From JAVVHH01 sp963848035 (GTDB taxonomy: Bacteria > Pseudomonadota > Alphaproteobacteria > Acetobacterales > Acetobacteraceae): a DNA stretch of 64,000 nucleotides. The notes beneath the pieces are model-generated. The model saw nothing but the letters and a program-made list of their open reading frames with translations, was not told the origin of the DNA and did not search any database. The DNA is taken from assembly GCA_963848035.1 (NCBI GenBank), contig CAWKCD010000001.1:124001-188000 (forward strand), written 5' to 3'. The translations under genes were made by a program, and so were the position numbers. This document shows positions 53,057 through 62,487 of the stretch, piece after piece (the first letter of the stretch is position 1; every line of letters starts with the position of its first letter).

Positions 53057-54031
53057 TCACAACACCTCCTGGTTGACGACGTGCTCCCGGATCGGCGCCC
53101 CATCCAAAACCGACAGCATGTTCCGCGCCGTATTAACGCAAATCGCGTCCCAAGCCTCCACCGTCACCCCCGCCAGATGCGGCGAGCAGATCACGTTCGG
53201 CAACGCCAGCACCGGGTTGCCCGCCCCCTGCGGCTCCTGCGCCATCACATCCAGCCCGGCGCCCGCCAAATGCCCCGACTGCAGCGCCGCCAACAGCGCC
53301 CCCTCGTCGACGATCCCGCCCCGCGCCGTATTGACCAGCACCGCGCCGGGCTTCATCCGCGCCAGCCGGGCCGCCCCGAACATCCCCAGCGTCTCCGGAT
53401 TGCGCGGACAATGGATCGTCACGTAATCCGCAACCCCCAACGCCGCATCCAGATCCGCCACCGCCTCGAACCCCGTCGCCCGGATCGTGTCGGCCGCCAC
53501 ATACGGATCGCTCACCAACACCCGCATCCCGAACGCCGCGCAGCGCGGCGCCGTCCGGCTGCCGATCCGCCCGAACCCGATCACCAGCACCGTCGACCCC
53601 ATCATCTCCCGCGGCAGGAAGCTGGTCCGGTCGTGCCAAAGCCCGTCCCGCGTCCGCGCATGCAGTTCGAGCGCCCGCTTGGCCACCGCCATCATCATGA
53701 ACACCGCATGCTCGGCGACGCTCGTCGAATTCGCCGTCCCCGCGATCATCAGCGGCACGCCCCGCGCCGTCAGCACCGGGATATCGACCGCATCGAACCC
53801 CACGCCCAACCGCCCCACCACCTCGAGCAGCGGCGTCGCGTCCAACTCCGCCTGCCCATACCGCGTCGACCCCAACGCCACCCCGCTCGCCTCCGGCAGC
53901 AGCAGCCGGAACGCCTCGGCCCCGATCGTCCCAGGATAGATCACGGTCTGCACATCCGCCCGCGCCCGCAGCACCGCAAGCCCCGCCTCGGCCATCACAT
54001 GCGGCACCAGCAACGTCTTCGTGTTCCTCAT
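53057..54031 (-). CDS. D-isomer-specific 2-hydroxyacid dehydrogenase
   Basis: A 324-residue NAD(P)-dependent enzyme with the nucleotide site VLVIGFGRIGSRTA, substrate-binding VGFDAVD, catalytic Arg region VNTARGGIVDEGAL, Glu in QEPQG and His in CSPHLAGVT. It belongs to the SerA/glyoxylate-reductase group. The substrate (glyoxylate, hydroxypyruvate, phosphoglycerate) is not fixed by sequence. There is no ACT domain, so a full serine-pathway SerA is less likely. ATG at 54031 is 56 bases from a divergent binding-protein gene. Confidence 0.87.
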   Translation of the reverse strand: MRNTKTLLVPHVMAEAGLAVLRARADVQTVIYPGTIGAEAFRLLLPEASGVALGSTRYGQAELDATPLLEVVGRLGVGFDAVDIPVLTARGVPLMIAGTANSTSVAEHAVFMMMAVAKRALELHARTRDGLWHDRTSFLPREMMGSTVLVIGFGRIGSRTAPRCAAFGMRVLVSDPYVAADTIRATGFEAVADLDAALGVADYVTIHCPRNPETLGMFGAARLARMKPGAVLVNTARGGIVDEGALLAALQSGHLAGAGLDVMAQEPQGAGNPVLALPNVICSPHLAGVTVEAWDAICVNTARNMLSVLDGAPIREHVVNQEVL

Positions 54032-54087
54032 CGCTTCGCCATTCCTCCCAGGCCCGGCCATAATGGCCGCAGTCCAAAGAGGTGACC

Positions 54088-55080
54088 ATGACGCGAAATC
54101 GCATCGCCGCATTGTTTCTGACCGTCATGGTCACCGCCACCGCCGCCCGCGCCGAAACGGTCCGCATCGCCCGCCAATTCGGCATCTCCTACCTGCCGCT
54201 GATCCTCATGCAGGACGCCAATCTCCTCGAACAGGAAGGCCGCGCCCGCGGTCTCGACCTCACGCCCGAATTCCTCACCTTCACCGGCGGCGCCCCGATC
54301 AACGACGCCCTCATCTCCGGCTCCATCCAGATCGCCAGCGGCGGCGTCGGCCCCATGCTCACCATGTGGAGCCGCACCCGCACCAACCTCAAAGTCAAAG
54401 CCATCGCCGCCCTCGGCAACATGCCCGTCTGGCTCATGACCAGCCGCCCCGAGATCCACGCCGTCACCGACTTCACCGACCGCGACCGCATCGCGCTCCC
54501 CAGCGTGAAGGTCTCCGTCCAGGCCGTGCTTCTCCAGATGGCCGCCCGCCAAGCCTTCGGCCCCGGTCAGGAATTCCGCCTCGACCGCCTCACCGTCAGC
54601 ATGGGCCACCCCGACGGCATGACCGCGCTCACCAGCGGCAGCAGCGAGATCACCGCCCACTTCACCGCCGCCCCCTTTATGTACGAGGAGGAAGCCTCCC
54701 CCCGCCTCCACCGCGTGCTCTCGAGCTACGACGTCATGGGCGTCCCCCACACCTTCAACCTGGTCTGGACCACCACCCGCTATCACGACGCCAACCCCAA
54801 GGTGATCGAGGCTTTCCTCGCCGCCCTCGACAAATCGCTCGCCATGATCCGCGAACACCCGCTCGAAGCCGCCGCGACCTGGGCCCGCGTCGAGAAAGCC
54901 AAGCTCACGCCCGAGGAAATCGCCGACATGATCCGCCGCCCCGAAAACGAATGGACCTCGGTCCCGAAAGGCATCATGCGCTTCGCCGAATTCATGACCG
55001 AAACCGCCGCCCTGCCCGCCAAACCCGCCGACTGGCGCGAAGTCTTCTTCCCCGCCGCCCAAGCGATGCCGGGGAGCTGA
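54088..55080 (+). CDS. NitT/TauT-type ABC substrate-binding protein
   Basis: A 330-residue periplasmic protein with a signal peptide (about 1-22, TAARA-ETVRI) and an SsuA-like fold (FGISYLPLILMQDANLLEQ, GAPINDALISGSIQIASGGV, SEITAHFTAAPFMYEEE). ATG at 54088 has AGAGGTG just upstream. No permease or ATPase is adjacent. It lies 5 bases before the gamma-glutamyltransferase gene, so its ligand may relate to what that enzyme processes, for example a glutathione-linked or sulfonated compound; this is a guess. Confidence 0.82.
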   Translation: MTRNRIAALFLTVMVTATAARAETVRIARQFGISYLPLILMQDANLLEQEGRARGLDLTPEFLTFTGGAPINDALISGSIQIASGGVGPMLTMWSRTRTNLKVKAIAALGNMPVWLMTSRPEIHAVTDFTDRDRIALPSVKVSVQAVLLQMAARQAFGPGQEFRLDRLTVSMGHPDGMTALTSGSSEITAHFTAAPFMYEEEASPRLHRVLSSYDVMGVPHTFNLVWTTTRYHDANPKVIEAFLAALDKSLAMIREHPLEAAATWARVEKAKLTPEEIADMIRRPENEWTSVPKGIMRFAEFMTETAALPAKPADWREVFFPAAQAMPGS

Positions 55081-55085
55081 GCCGA

Positions 55086-56845
55086 ATGCTGCGCCGCGCC
55101 CTCCTCACCCTACTGATCGCCACGCCCGCCTTTGCATACGACCAAGCCCCCGTCCCCGGCCGCCACGCCATGGTGGTCTCCGCCCAGGCGCTCGCCTCCA
55201 AAGCCGGCCTCGACATGCTCGCCCAGGGCGGCAACGCCGTCGACGCCGCCGTCGCCGTCGGCTACGCCCTCGCCGTCGTCTACCCCGCCGCCGGCAATCT
55301 CGGCGGCGGCGGCTTCATGACCCTCCGCCTGGCCGACGGCCGCACCACCTTCCTCGACTTCCGCGAAAAAGCGCCCCTTGCCGCCACACCGGGCATGTTC
55401 CTCGACGACGCAGGGCGACGTCGCCAAAGGCCGCTCCACCGACACCTGGCTCGCCGTCGGAGTGCCCGGTTCGGCCGCCGGGCTCGAAGCCGCGCGGGCG
55501 CGATACGGCAAATTACCCCGCGCCGCCGTGCTCGCGCCCGCGATCCAGCTCGCCCGCGACGGCTTCGTGCTCGACGCCCGGCGATGTCGCGCTGTTCACA
55601 CTCGGCAACGAAAAGCTCGCGCGCGACCCGGCCGCCGCGGCGATCTTCCTGCCCGGACGGACACCGCCTGCAGCCCGGCGACCGCCTCGTCCAGCCCGAC
55701 CTCGCCGCGCACGCTCGAACGCCTCGCCGCCGACGGTCCGGACGCGATCTATCGCGGCCCGATCGGCGACGCGATCGTCGCCGCGAGCACGGCGCCGGCG
55801 GCGGCATCCTGCAGAAGCGCGACTTTGAGGCCTATGACGTCCGCGAATGTCGCCGGTCCAGTGCACCTATCGCGGCTACCTCATCCAATCCGCGCCGCCG
55901 CCGAGCTCCGGCGGCGTCGTGCTCTGCGAGATCCTCAACATCCTCGAGGGCTACGACCTACGCAGCCATGGGCTTCCACTCGGCCGCCGAGGTGCACGTC
56001 CTGGTCGAGGCGATGCGCCACGCCTTCCTCGACCGCAACTCGCGCCTCGGCGACCCGGACTTCGTCGCAGAACCCGATCGCGCGACTGCTCGACCCGGCC
56101 TACGCCGTCCGCGATCCGCGACCATATCGACGCACAGTCGCGCGACGCCGTCTGCCGAACTGCCGCCGCGGCACGCCCCCGCACGAGGGCAACAATACCA
56201 CCCAGTATCTCCGTCTGGACCAAGCCGGCAATGCGGTCGCGGTCACCTACACGCTCAACGACTGGTTCGGCGCCCATCGCGTCGCCGCCGGGCACCGGCA
56301 TCCTGCTCAACAACGAGATGGACGATTTCACCAGCAAGCCGGGTGCGCCCAACATGTTCGGCCTCGTCCAGGGCGAAGCCAACGCGATCGCCCCAGGCAA
56401 GACGCCGCTCAGCTCGATGGCGCCGACGATCGTCAGCAAAGACGGCAAGACCGTGATGGTGATCGGCAGCCCCGGCGGTCCGCAGCATCATCACCATCAC
56501 TCTCGAGGCCATCCTCAACGTGATCGACCACGGCATGACGATCCAGGAAGCCATCGACGCGCCGCGCATCCACCACCAATGGCTGCCCGATACGGTCTGC
56601 ATCGAGCGGTTCGCCCTCTCCCCCGACACGCGCGCTTTGCTCGAGCAACCGCGGCTACAGATTCATCGAGAGCGCACCCGGGGCAGTCGCCGAAGGCATC
56701 GTCGCCGGCGCGCCCCGCCTGACACCCACCGGCTTCGGCGCAGACCAGATCCCTCAACGTCGGCGTGCCCGAGCTGCCCGGCGCCAGAACTATTCGGCGC
56801 CGCACGACCCCAGAGGCGCCAGCCGGCGCCGCGATCGGCGATTGA
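55086..56845 (+). pseudogene. ggt: Gamma-glutamyltransferase, heavily frameshifted
   Basis: Joined across frames this is a complete enzyme of about 580 residues. It has a signal peptide (MLRRALLTLLIATPAFA), AGNLGGGGFMTLRLADG, SAPPPSSGGVVLCEILNIL, the autoprocessing Thr region HEGNNTTQYLRLDQAGNAVA, and GSPGGS ... ITITLEAILNVIDHG. The frame changes about 18 times between roughly 55410 and 56830, nearly all explained by one extra base each, without missense loss between them. The net shift agrees with the stop at 56843-56845. It would release glutamate from glutathione in the periplasm. As given it cannot be translated; assembly error or recent decay remain open. Confidence 0.8.
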
Positions 56846-56879
56846 GCCAACGGGCGCGCTGAAAGAACCTTCGATCCCG

Positions 56880-56955
56880 CTGGCGGAGGTTCGAGCACCC
56901 GCGGAGCGGCCTGAGGCCGTGAGCGCGGTGCAAGAACCGCGTCAGAGGCCGCCAG
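56880..56955. repeat. Structured intergenic element, copy C
   Basis: Outer stem CTGGCGG/CCGCCAG (56880-56886 with 56949-56955), second stem GGTTC/GAACC, central hairpin CGGCC-TGA-GGCCG, and the GTGAGC and GCGTCAGA strings shared with the other two copies. It is shorter because one direct-repeat unit is reduced. It lies between the convergent ggt and SDR genes, 9 bases past the repaired SDR stop. Confidence 0.72.
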
Positions 56956-56964
56956 CTTGGAGTT

Positions 56965-57718
56965 CTAACCTCGCCCAATAAACGGCATCTTCGTCGCCAT
57001 CACGGTCACGAACTGAATATTCGCCTCCAACGGCAGTCCGGCCATGTGCACCACCATGTCCGCCGACATGCTTCACGTCCATCCGCGGCTCGACCATCAT
57101 CGTCCCGTTCGGCTGCGGCACGCCCTTCGTCATCCGCTCCGTCATCGGCGTCACCGCATTGCCGATGTCGATCTGGCTGCAAGCGATGTCGAACGCCCGC
57201 CCATCCAACGACAACGACTTCGTCAGCCCCGTGATCGCATGCTTCGTCGTCGTATACGGCGAGGAGCCCGGCCGCGGCGTATGCGCCGAGATCGACCCGT
57301 TGTTGATGATCCGCCCGCCCTGCGGCGATTGCTCGCGCATCATGTGGAACGCCGCCCGCGCGCACAGCACCGAGCCCATCAGGTTGACCCCGATCACCGC
57401 GCTCCATTGCTCGACCGAAAGCTCGTCGATCGGCAGCGCCGGCGTGCCCATCCCGGCATTGTTGAACAGCATGTCCAACCGGCCCCACTTCGCCTTCAAC
57501 TCAGCGAACGCCGCCGTCACTGCGTCCGCCTGCGAAACGTCCGTCGGCAGCACCAGGAAATTGTCCGCCGAACCCTGCCCCGCGGTCTCCTCGAGCGCAT
57601 CGCGACGACGGCCCACAAGCCCGACTTTCCAGCCCGCCTCCGCCAATGCGAGCGCCGACGCACGGCCGACGCCGCTGCCGGCGCCGGTGACGAGCGCAAT
57701 CTTGCTGGAACCAGCCAT
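56965..57718 (-). pseudogene. Short-chain dehydrogenase/reductase (one frameshift)
   Basis: A classical SDR of about 250 residues after repair: TGAGSGVGRA (NAD(P) site), NNAGMG, NNGSISAHTPRPG (Ser) and SPYTTTKHAIT (Tyr-Lys catalytic pair). The frame changes near 57063. Removing one base restores KHVADMVVHMAGLPLEANIQ and the end KMPFIGRG with stop at 56965. Length 754 = 3n+1 agrees. ATG at 57718 follows GGGAGA. The substrate is unknown; neighbours are ggt (convergent) and the PHB depolymerase (same strand, upstream). Confidence 0.8.
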
Positions 57719-57787
57719 GGACGATCTCCCTAATTGATCGTCCAACCTCTCATCTTCGCGGCGCGGGGACCACCCCTCGCCGCGGGA

Positions 57788-59066
57788 TCATTCCGCCGCG
57801 ACGGACGTGATCGCGCGTTCGCGCAACGTCCCCATCCCGGCGCTGCCCACGCGGTCGTTCGCCTCGATGAACTGCTTGATCCGCGGCAGGATCTCGCTGC
57901 GCCACTTGCGGCCATTGAAAATCCCGTAATGACCCACCGCCGGCTGCAGATACTGCCCGCGGCGGCTGACCGGGATCGAGGAACACATGACATGCGCCGC
58001 GATCGTCTGACCCGGCGCCGAGATGTCGTCCAACTCGCCTTCCACCGTCAGCAGCGCCGTCCGCTCGATCGCCGACGGATCGACCCGCTCGCCCCGCACC
58101 TTCATCTTGCCGGTCGCCAGGTCATGCTTCTGGAAGAACGTCTCGACCGTCTGCAGGTAGTAGCTCGCCGGCACGTCCATGACCGCGAGATACTCGTCGT
58201 AGAACCGCCGATGCGCTGCAGCGCTCTCCTCGTCGCCCTTGATGAGGTGCTGGAACATCCGCTTGTGCGCCTCGACATGCCGATCCGGATTCATCGAGAT
58301 GAATGCGGCCAGCTGCAGGAAGCCCGGATAAACCCGGCGGAACGCGCCCGGATGCCACGGCGGCACGGTGACCACGACATGGCGCTCGAACCAGTCGATC
58401 GGGTGCTGCGCTGCGAGCTTGGTCACGACGGTCGGCGCGGCGCGGGTATCCACCGGGCCACCCATCAACGTCATGGTTCGCGGCTGCGCCGGGTCACCGC
58501 GCGAAGCCATCAGCGACACCGCCGCCACGACGGCCGGCGCCGGCTGGCAGACCGCCACCACATGCGTCTGCGGCCCGAGATGCTGCAGCAGCTTCACGAT
58601 GGTCTCGACATAACTCGACAAGTCAAAGTCGCCATAGACCAGCGGCACGATCCGCGCGTCCCGCCAATCCGTGATGAACACCTCGAGCCCGGCATCCATC
58701 ATGTCCTGCACGGTGCCGCGCAGCAGCGTCGCATGATGCCCGCTCATCGGCGCGACCAGCAGCACCCGCGGCCCGGCGCGCTGCCAGGCGCCACGAAGCG
58801 CAGCAGCCGCACGAACGGCCGGTCCAGAACGACCTCCTCCGTCACGCCCCTCCGACTCGCCCCGCTTGACCTTGATGTTCCAGGCCGGCTTGCCGCGCGG
58901 ACGCAGCACGTCGTCCGTCACCTCGGCCCAGGCGATCGCAGCCCGGCTCGGCCAACTCAGAATTCTCCGGCCCACCCGGCATCTTCAGGACAGTGCTGGC
59001 AGCTTGGGCCCACATCCGGGCGGGCAACATCGCTGCGCTGACGGCGTCGTGCATTGCGTAGAGCAT
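57788..59066 (-). pseudogene. phaZ: Intracellular polyhydroxyalkanoate depolymerase (three frameshifts)
   Basis: The main body has PRVLLVAPMSGHHATLLRGT, VYITDW-like VFITDWRDAR, and the catalytic Cys box VVAVCQPAPAVVAAVSLMA that replaces the usual lipase Ser in short-chain intracellular PhaZ. It ends HYGIFNGRKWRSEILPRIKQ. The N-terminus (MLYAMHDAVSAAMLPARMWA) is reached only across frame changes near 58962, 58846 and 58775; the net change (+1) agrees with the length. It mobilises stored PHB. The conserved residues between breaks argue against an old pseudogene. Confidence 0.8.
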
Positions 59067-59089
59067 AGGGAGAGATTGCGCTCCTGTTC

Positions 59090-59513
59090 TCAAGATTCGG
59101 TTAACGCCAGAAGAGGCAGATCTTCCGGTGATTTGGTCGCCTTCGGCCGTTTGGCACCGGCCGCCCCGCGCAGCCGCAGCAATTCATCCAGCATCCGGTC
59201 CACCGTCCGCCAGATCGGCTCGTCGCCGCGCCGCTCCTGCATGATCAGCCGATGCGCCGCCAAGGTGACGTTGAGCGTCCCGCGCGTGGTTTCCGGTCGC
59301 GGCGAGCGCATTTGCACCAGCGCCTTCTCCACTTCCTCGACCGCCACTCCGAGCGCCTCGGCGATCGCGGAGGGCTCCGCCCCGGCCCGCCGAAGCCGCC
59401 GCGCCTTCGCCGAACTCCTTCGCATCGAGCGCGATGGCCGGGCGCAATTGCTGCGTCCGTCGAGACATTTCGCCCGATCCGGCGCCGGGCGCCTTCCCGC
59501 GGAAACCACTCAT
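59090..59513 (-). pseudogene. Conserved-looking hypothetical protein (one frameshift)
   Basis: After removing one base near 59415 this reads as a 140-residue protein: MSGFRGKAPGAGSGEMSRRT at the start, a helix-turn-helix-like stretch SAIAEALGVAVEEVEKALVQ, then RGTLNVTLAAHRLIMQERRG. An AAGG ribosome site precedes the ATG at 59513. Length 424 = 3n+1 fits a single insertion. DNA binding is possible from the helix pattern but not shown. It ends 23 bases before phaZ on the same strand, so they may be co-transcribed. Confidence 0.55.
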
Positions 59514-59898
59514 CTTGCCGCCTTGCAGCTAAAGCCGACCGTCATCCGGAAGGCACAGTCCTGTTATATAGATCGTTTTCGCATAAGCGAGAAACACGCG
59601 CCCGTGCGCTCGGTTCCAGCCCCCGAATCTAGACCACCAACTCGGTCCAATTGCGCAACCTCGGCTGAACCGTTCGGTTTACTGGTGTGGCAATTTCATC
59701 CACCGGTTGCGAAAGCGCCACAGAATCGCCGGGATTACACGCTTTGCCAGGTCCGCGGGGCTTGCCGTCCAGCAAGGCTTATGGATAACACTGGTGCGAG
59801 GCCGACTCCGAACAAGCGGGATTATCCGGTTTGGCGCAGGGGGGGCACCGGCCCATACGGATCAGCATTACACGTTACAAACCCGGAAAGGACCTCTG
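59514..59898. other. Gap upstream of the HU gene
   Basis: A 385-base stretch without a convincing gene. It is relatively AT-richer around 59565-59590 (TATATAGATCG), which suits a promoter for one of the divergent genes. GGAAAGGA at 59884-59891 is the HU ribosome site. The open frame that runs through much of it into HU has no start signal and atypical composition, so I treat it as untranslated leader or promoter DNA. Confidence 0.5.
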
Positions 59899-60222
59899 AT
59901 GAACGTTACCGAACTGGCCGAAAAAATCGCGACGAAGCATGGCGTGGACAAGAAGCACGCACGGCAATTGGTCGAAGGCGTATTTAGCGAAGTGGTCGAG
60001 GCCGCACAGCACGGCGAAGAAGTCAGCATTCCCGGCTTCGGCAAGTTCAAGGTGGCCGCGCGCGAGGCGCGCCAGGGCCGCAATCCGGCGACCGGCGAGA
60101 CCATTCAGATCGCCGCCTCCAAGAAGCTCAACTTCACGCCCGCCAAGCAGGTCAAGGACGCGATGAATCCCCCCGCCGCCGCCACCAAGGCCGCGCCGAA
60201 GGGCAAGACCGCCAAGAAGTAA
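59899..60222 (+). CDS. HU-family DNA-binding protein
   Basis: A 107-residue protein with the HU/IHF fold: N-terminal helices (MNVTELAEKIATKHGVDKKH), GEEVSIPGFGKFKVAAREAR, and the DNA-arm segment GRNPATGETIQIAASKKLNF. A Lys/Ala/Pro-rich C-terminal tail (AAATKAAPKGKTAKK) extends past the usual 90-residue core, as in some alphaproteobacterial HU proteins. GGAAAGGA lies 7 bases before the ATG. It compacts and bends DNA. Confidence 0.93.
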   Translation: MNVTELAEKIATKHGVDKKHARQLVEGVFSEVVEAAQHGEEVSIPGFGKFKVAAREARQGRNPATGETIQIAASKKLNFTPAKQVKDAMNPPAAATKAAPKGKTAKK

Positions 60223-60251
60223 CCCGCCACATCCAACCACCGTGCCTTCCG

Positions 60252-60280
60252 CCGCCGCCGGGCAATCCCCCCGGCGGCGG
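60252..60280 (+). terminator. GC-rich terminator-like hairpin after the HU gene
   Basis: CCGCCGCCGGG (60252-60262) pairs perfectly with CCCGGCGGCGG (60270-60280) over an 8-base loop region, 30 bases past the HU stop. Only TT follows, so termination would rely on the very strong stem rather than a U-tract. Confidence 0.65.
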
Positions 60281-60373
60281 TTCACTGTCCGCCCTATGCC
60301 ATTCCAACTTGGCCCGGTTCGGGTAAGCTCGATCCCAAGCCGCCCTTGAAGCGGACGGGAGGGCGAAACAGGC

Positions 60374-61132
60374 ATGAGCAGCGCTGCACTGACGATCGAC
60401 ACGGCCGCGCCGCAAACCAGCCCTGAACGCGCGCCCCTGCTGCGCTGGCTCATCTTCACCGGCCTCGTCGTCTTCGCCGGAGTCCTCCTCTGGCGCTACC
60501 GCCTGCTGCAGACGATGCTCGCCGCGGACCGCACCTACATCTCCGTCGTCATCCTTGCGCTCTACGTCGCGGCCTCGCTGCACTGCTTGGTCCGCACCGT
60601 CGCCATCGCCCGCGAAGCCGAGACCGCCCGGCGCGACTCCGCCGCCCTCTCCGGCCCGGCCGGCGCCGACATTCTCGCCGACGGCGCCCGCACCCTTCCC
60701 GAAGGCGCCGTCACCGCGCACATCCGCAACCTCGTCACCAAGGCGCAGATGCGCGGCGCCGGCCAGATCGACCAGACCCTCCTCCTCCGCGCGCTCGCCG
60801 ACCGACTACGCGGCTCCAACGGCTTCGGCGCCTTCGCGTCCGACACGCTGATGAAGCTCGGCCTGCTCGGCACCATCGTCGGCTTCATCATCATGCTCGC
60901 GCCCATCGCCGGGCTCGACGCGTCCGACAAGGTCGGCATGCGCGCCTCCATGGGCGTCATGAGCGACGGCATGGCGGTCGCGATGTACACGACGCTGGCC
61001 GGGCTGGTCGGCTCGGTCCTGATCAAGATCCAGTACTACATGCTCGATGCCGCCACGCAGCGCGTGTTCGCCGAGACCGTGACGCTCACCGAGACCCGGG
61101 TGACGCCCGTGCTCGAGCGGCTGCATGCTTGA
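60374..61132 (+). CDS. MotA/TolQ/ExbB-type proton channel protein
   Basis: A 252-residue protein with membrane segments near 24-42, 55-75, and the ExbB-type pair LGLLGTIVGFIIMLAPIAGL and GMAVAMYTTLAGLVGSVLI, which carries the small-residue Thr-Gly face used for proton flow. Between them is a short cytoplasmic stretch. It overlaps the next gene by 8 bases. Two further membrane proteins follow instead of ExbD and TonB, so this is not a standard TonB or Tol system. It likely uses proton flow to move a partner in the envelope. Confidence 0.8.
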   Translation: MSSAALTIDTAAPQTSPERAPLLRWLIFTGLVVFAGVLLWRYRLLQTMLAADRTYISVVILALYVAASLHCLVRTVAIAREAETARRDSAALSGPAGADILADGARTLPEGAVTAHIRNLVTKAQMRGAGQIDQTLLLRALADRLRGSNGFGAFASDTLMKLGLLGTIVGFIIMLAPIAGLDASDKVGMRASMGVMSDGMAVAMYTTLAGLVGSVLIKIQYYMLDAATQRVFAETVTLTETRVTPVLERLHA

Positions 61133-61805
61133 CGATTTCGGCCTCTACCCCCGCGAGGAGCCGTTCGATCCGTTCAGCGTCATGTTGTTCAAGGCGCTGC
61201 AGGTCGTCGCCTTCCTGTTCTTCCTCGCGCTGCTGGCCATCTCGCCCGACGCCAAAGAGGGCAAGATCGACTCCAAGGCAGAGTTCCTCATCACCCTCGA
61301 CTGGCCCGACGCCCACCCCGACGACCTCGACCTCTTCGTCCAGGACCCGGCCGGCAACATCGCCTGGTATCGCCACCGCGAAGCCGGCTTCCTCACGCTG
61401 GATCGCGACGACCGCGGCGGCGCGAACGATTTCGTCGTCGTCAACGGCAAGCGTATCACCTCGTCCATCCGCGAGGAGATCGTCACCGTCCGCGGCATCC
61501 TGGCCGGCGAATACACCGTCAACGTCTCGCATTTCGTCGCCACCACCGGCCAGAAGGTCCCGGCCAAGGTGAAGGTGCAGAAGCTCAATCCCACCGCGCA
61601 GGTGATCTTCGACGACACAGTCTTCGTCGATCACTCCGGCGACGAACAGACCGCCGTCCGCTTCACGCTGGACAACGACGGCCGCGTCACCGACGTCAAC
61701 CGCCGCCAGAAATCGCTGATGGAGACCTTCCGCGACCGCACCCGCAACGGCGGCCTGATGGACACCCAGAGCCGCGGCCCCGCCGGCGCCAGGCCCGCCC
61801 CATGA
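61125..61805 (+). CDS. Single-pass membrane protein, probable ExbD-like partner
   Basis: A 226-residue protein with one N-terminal membrane segment (about 18-42, FSVMLFKALQVVAFLFFLAL), as in ExbD/MotB topology, and a periplasmic beta-rich domain (EFLITLDWPDAHPDDLDLFVQDPAGN ... GEYTVNVSHFVATTG). The latter resembles the DUF2135/von Willebrand-associated carbohydrate-binding-like folds. No conserved ExbD Asp in the segment is evident; an Asp lies just after it (SPDAKEG). It overlaps both neighbours, which supports a three-part complex. Function is unknown. Confidence 0.65.
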   Translation: MLDDFGLYPREEPFDPFSVMLFKALQVVAFLFFLALLAISPDAKEGKIDSKAEFLITLDWPDAHPDDLDLFVQDPAGNIAWYRHREAGFLTLDRDDRGGANDFVVVNGKRITSSIREEIVTVRGILAGEYTVNVSHFVATTGQKVPAKVKVQKLNPTAQVIFDDTVFVDHSGDEQTAVRFTLDNDGRVTDVNRRQKSLMETFRDRTRNGGLMDTQSRGPAGARPAP

Positions 61806-62422
61806 TCGACCTGCAAACCGTCGTCCTCGCGCTCGCCCTCTCCTACGCGCTGGTCGGCGCGCTGCTGCTCGCGCTGCTGATCTACGCCCGCTTCTCCTGG
61901 CGTCTGAAGGCCGCCCTGATCGTGCTCACCAGCGCGTTCTACGTCTTCGACTTCGTCGCCGCCCGTACCCTGCTGGGCTGGGCCTCGCCCGACAAGCTGC
62001 CGCCCTACTTCAAGCTGCTCCAAGCCCGCATCATCGAGCCGCATTCCCTCACCGACGAGGCCGGCGGGATCTATTTGTGGGTCGAGGCGCTCGACACCGA
62101 CAACCGCCCGAACGGCCCGCCCCGCGCCTACCGCCTGCCCTACCGCGCCGCCACCGCGGAGAAGGCCGACCGCGCCATCCACGCGATCCGCGAAGGCCGC
62201 CCCCAAGGCGGCCTCACCGACGATAAGGGGCTCGGCGCCGGCGGCGCCGCCGATCCGGTCAAGCCGCACGTCAACAGCGAGATCTCGCTCGAAACTGCCG
62301 GCGGCGACCCGGCCAGCAACGGCGCCCTCGTCGGCGCCGCCCCCAGCGAAGGCGACGGCCTCTCCTTCACGCCGCTCCTGCCCCCGCGCATGCCGCCGAA
62401 GGACCAGCCGCAGCTCCAATAA
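61802..62422 (+). CDS. Membrane protein, third gene of the proton-channel operon
   Basis: A 206-residue protein with two membrane segments (about 7-28 and 34-58) and a soluble C-terminal part containing YLWVEALDTDNRPNGPPRAY and then a Gly/Ala/Pro-rich tail (about 125-206). ATG overlaps the previous stop. No family is recognised. Its position suggests it completes the ExbB-like complex. Confidence 0.65.
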   Translation: MIDLQTVVLALALSYALVGALLLALLIYARFSWRLKAALIVLTSAFYVFDFVAARTLLGWASPDKLPPYFKLLQARIIEPHSLTDEAGGIYLWVEALDTDNRPNGPPRAYRLPYRAATAEKADRAIHAIREGRPQGGLTDDKGLGAGGAADPVKPHVNSEISLETAGGDPASNGALVGAAPSEGDGLSFTPLLPPRMPPKDQPQLQ

Positions 62423-62487
62423 ACGCCGCACGGGCTTTCGCCGCACCGCACCAACGCAATGCTTCTCGCCGGCCGAAGCTCCTGCTA

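Noticed and set aside
59707..59898. N-terminal extension of HU
   Set aside because: A strong ribosome site directly before the ATG at 59899 and the universal HU N-terminus MN-x-TEL support the shorter form.
60374..62422. Zorya-type (ZorAB) defence system
   Set aside because: The channel protein lacks the long cytoplasmic tail of ZorA, the partner lacks a wall-binding domain, and no ZorC/D/E-like genes follow.
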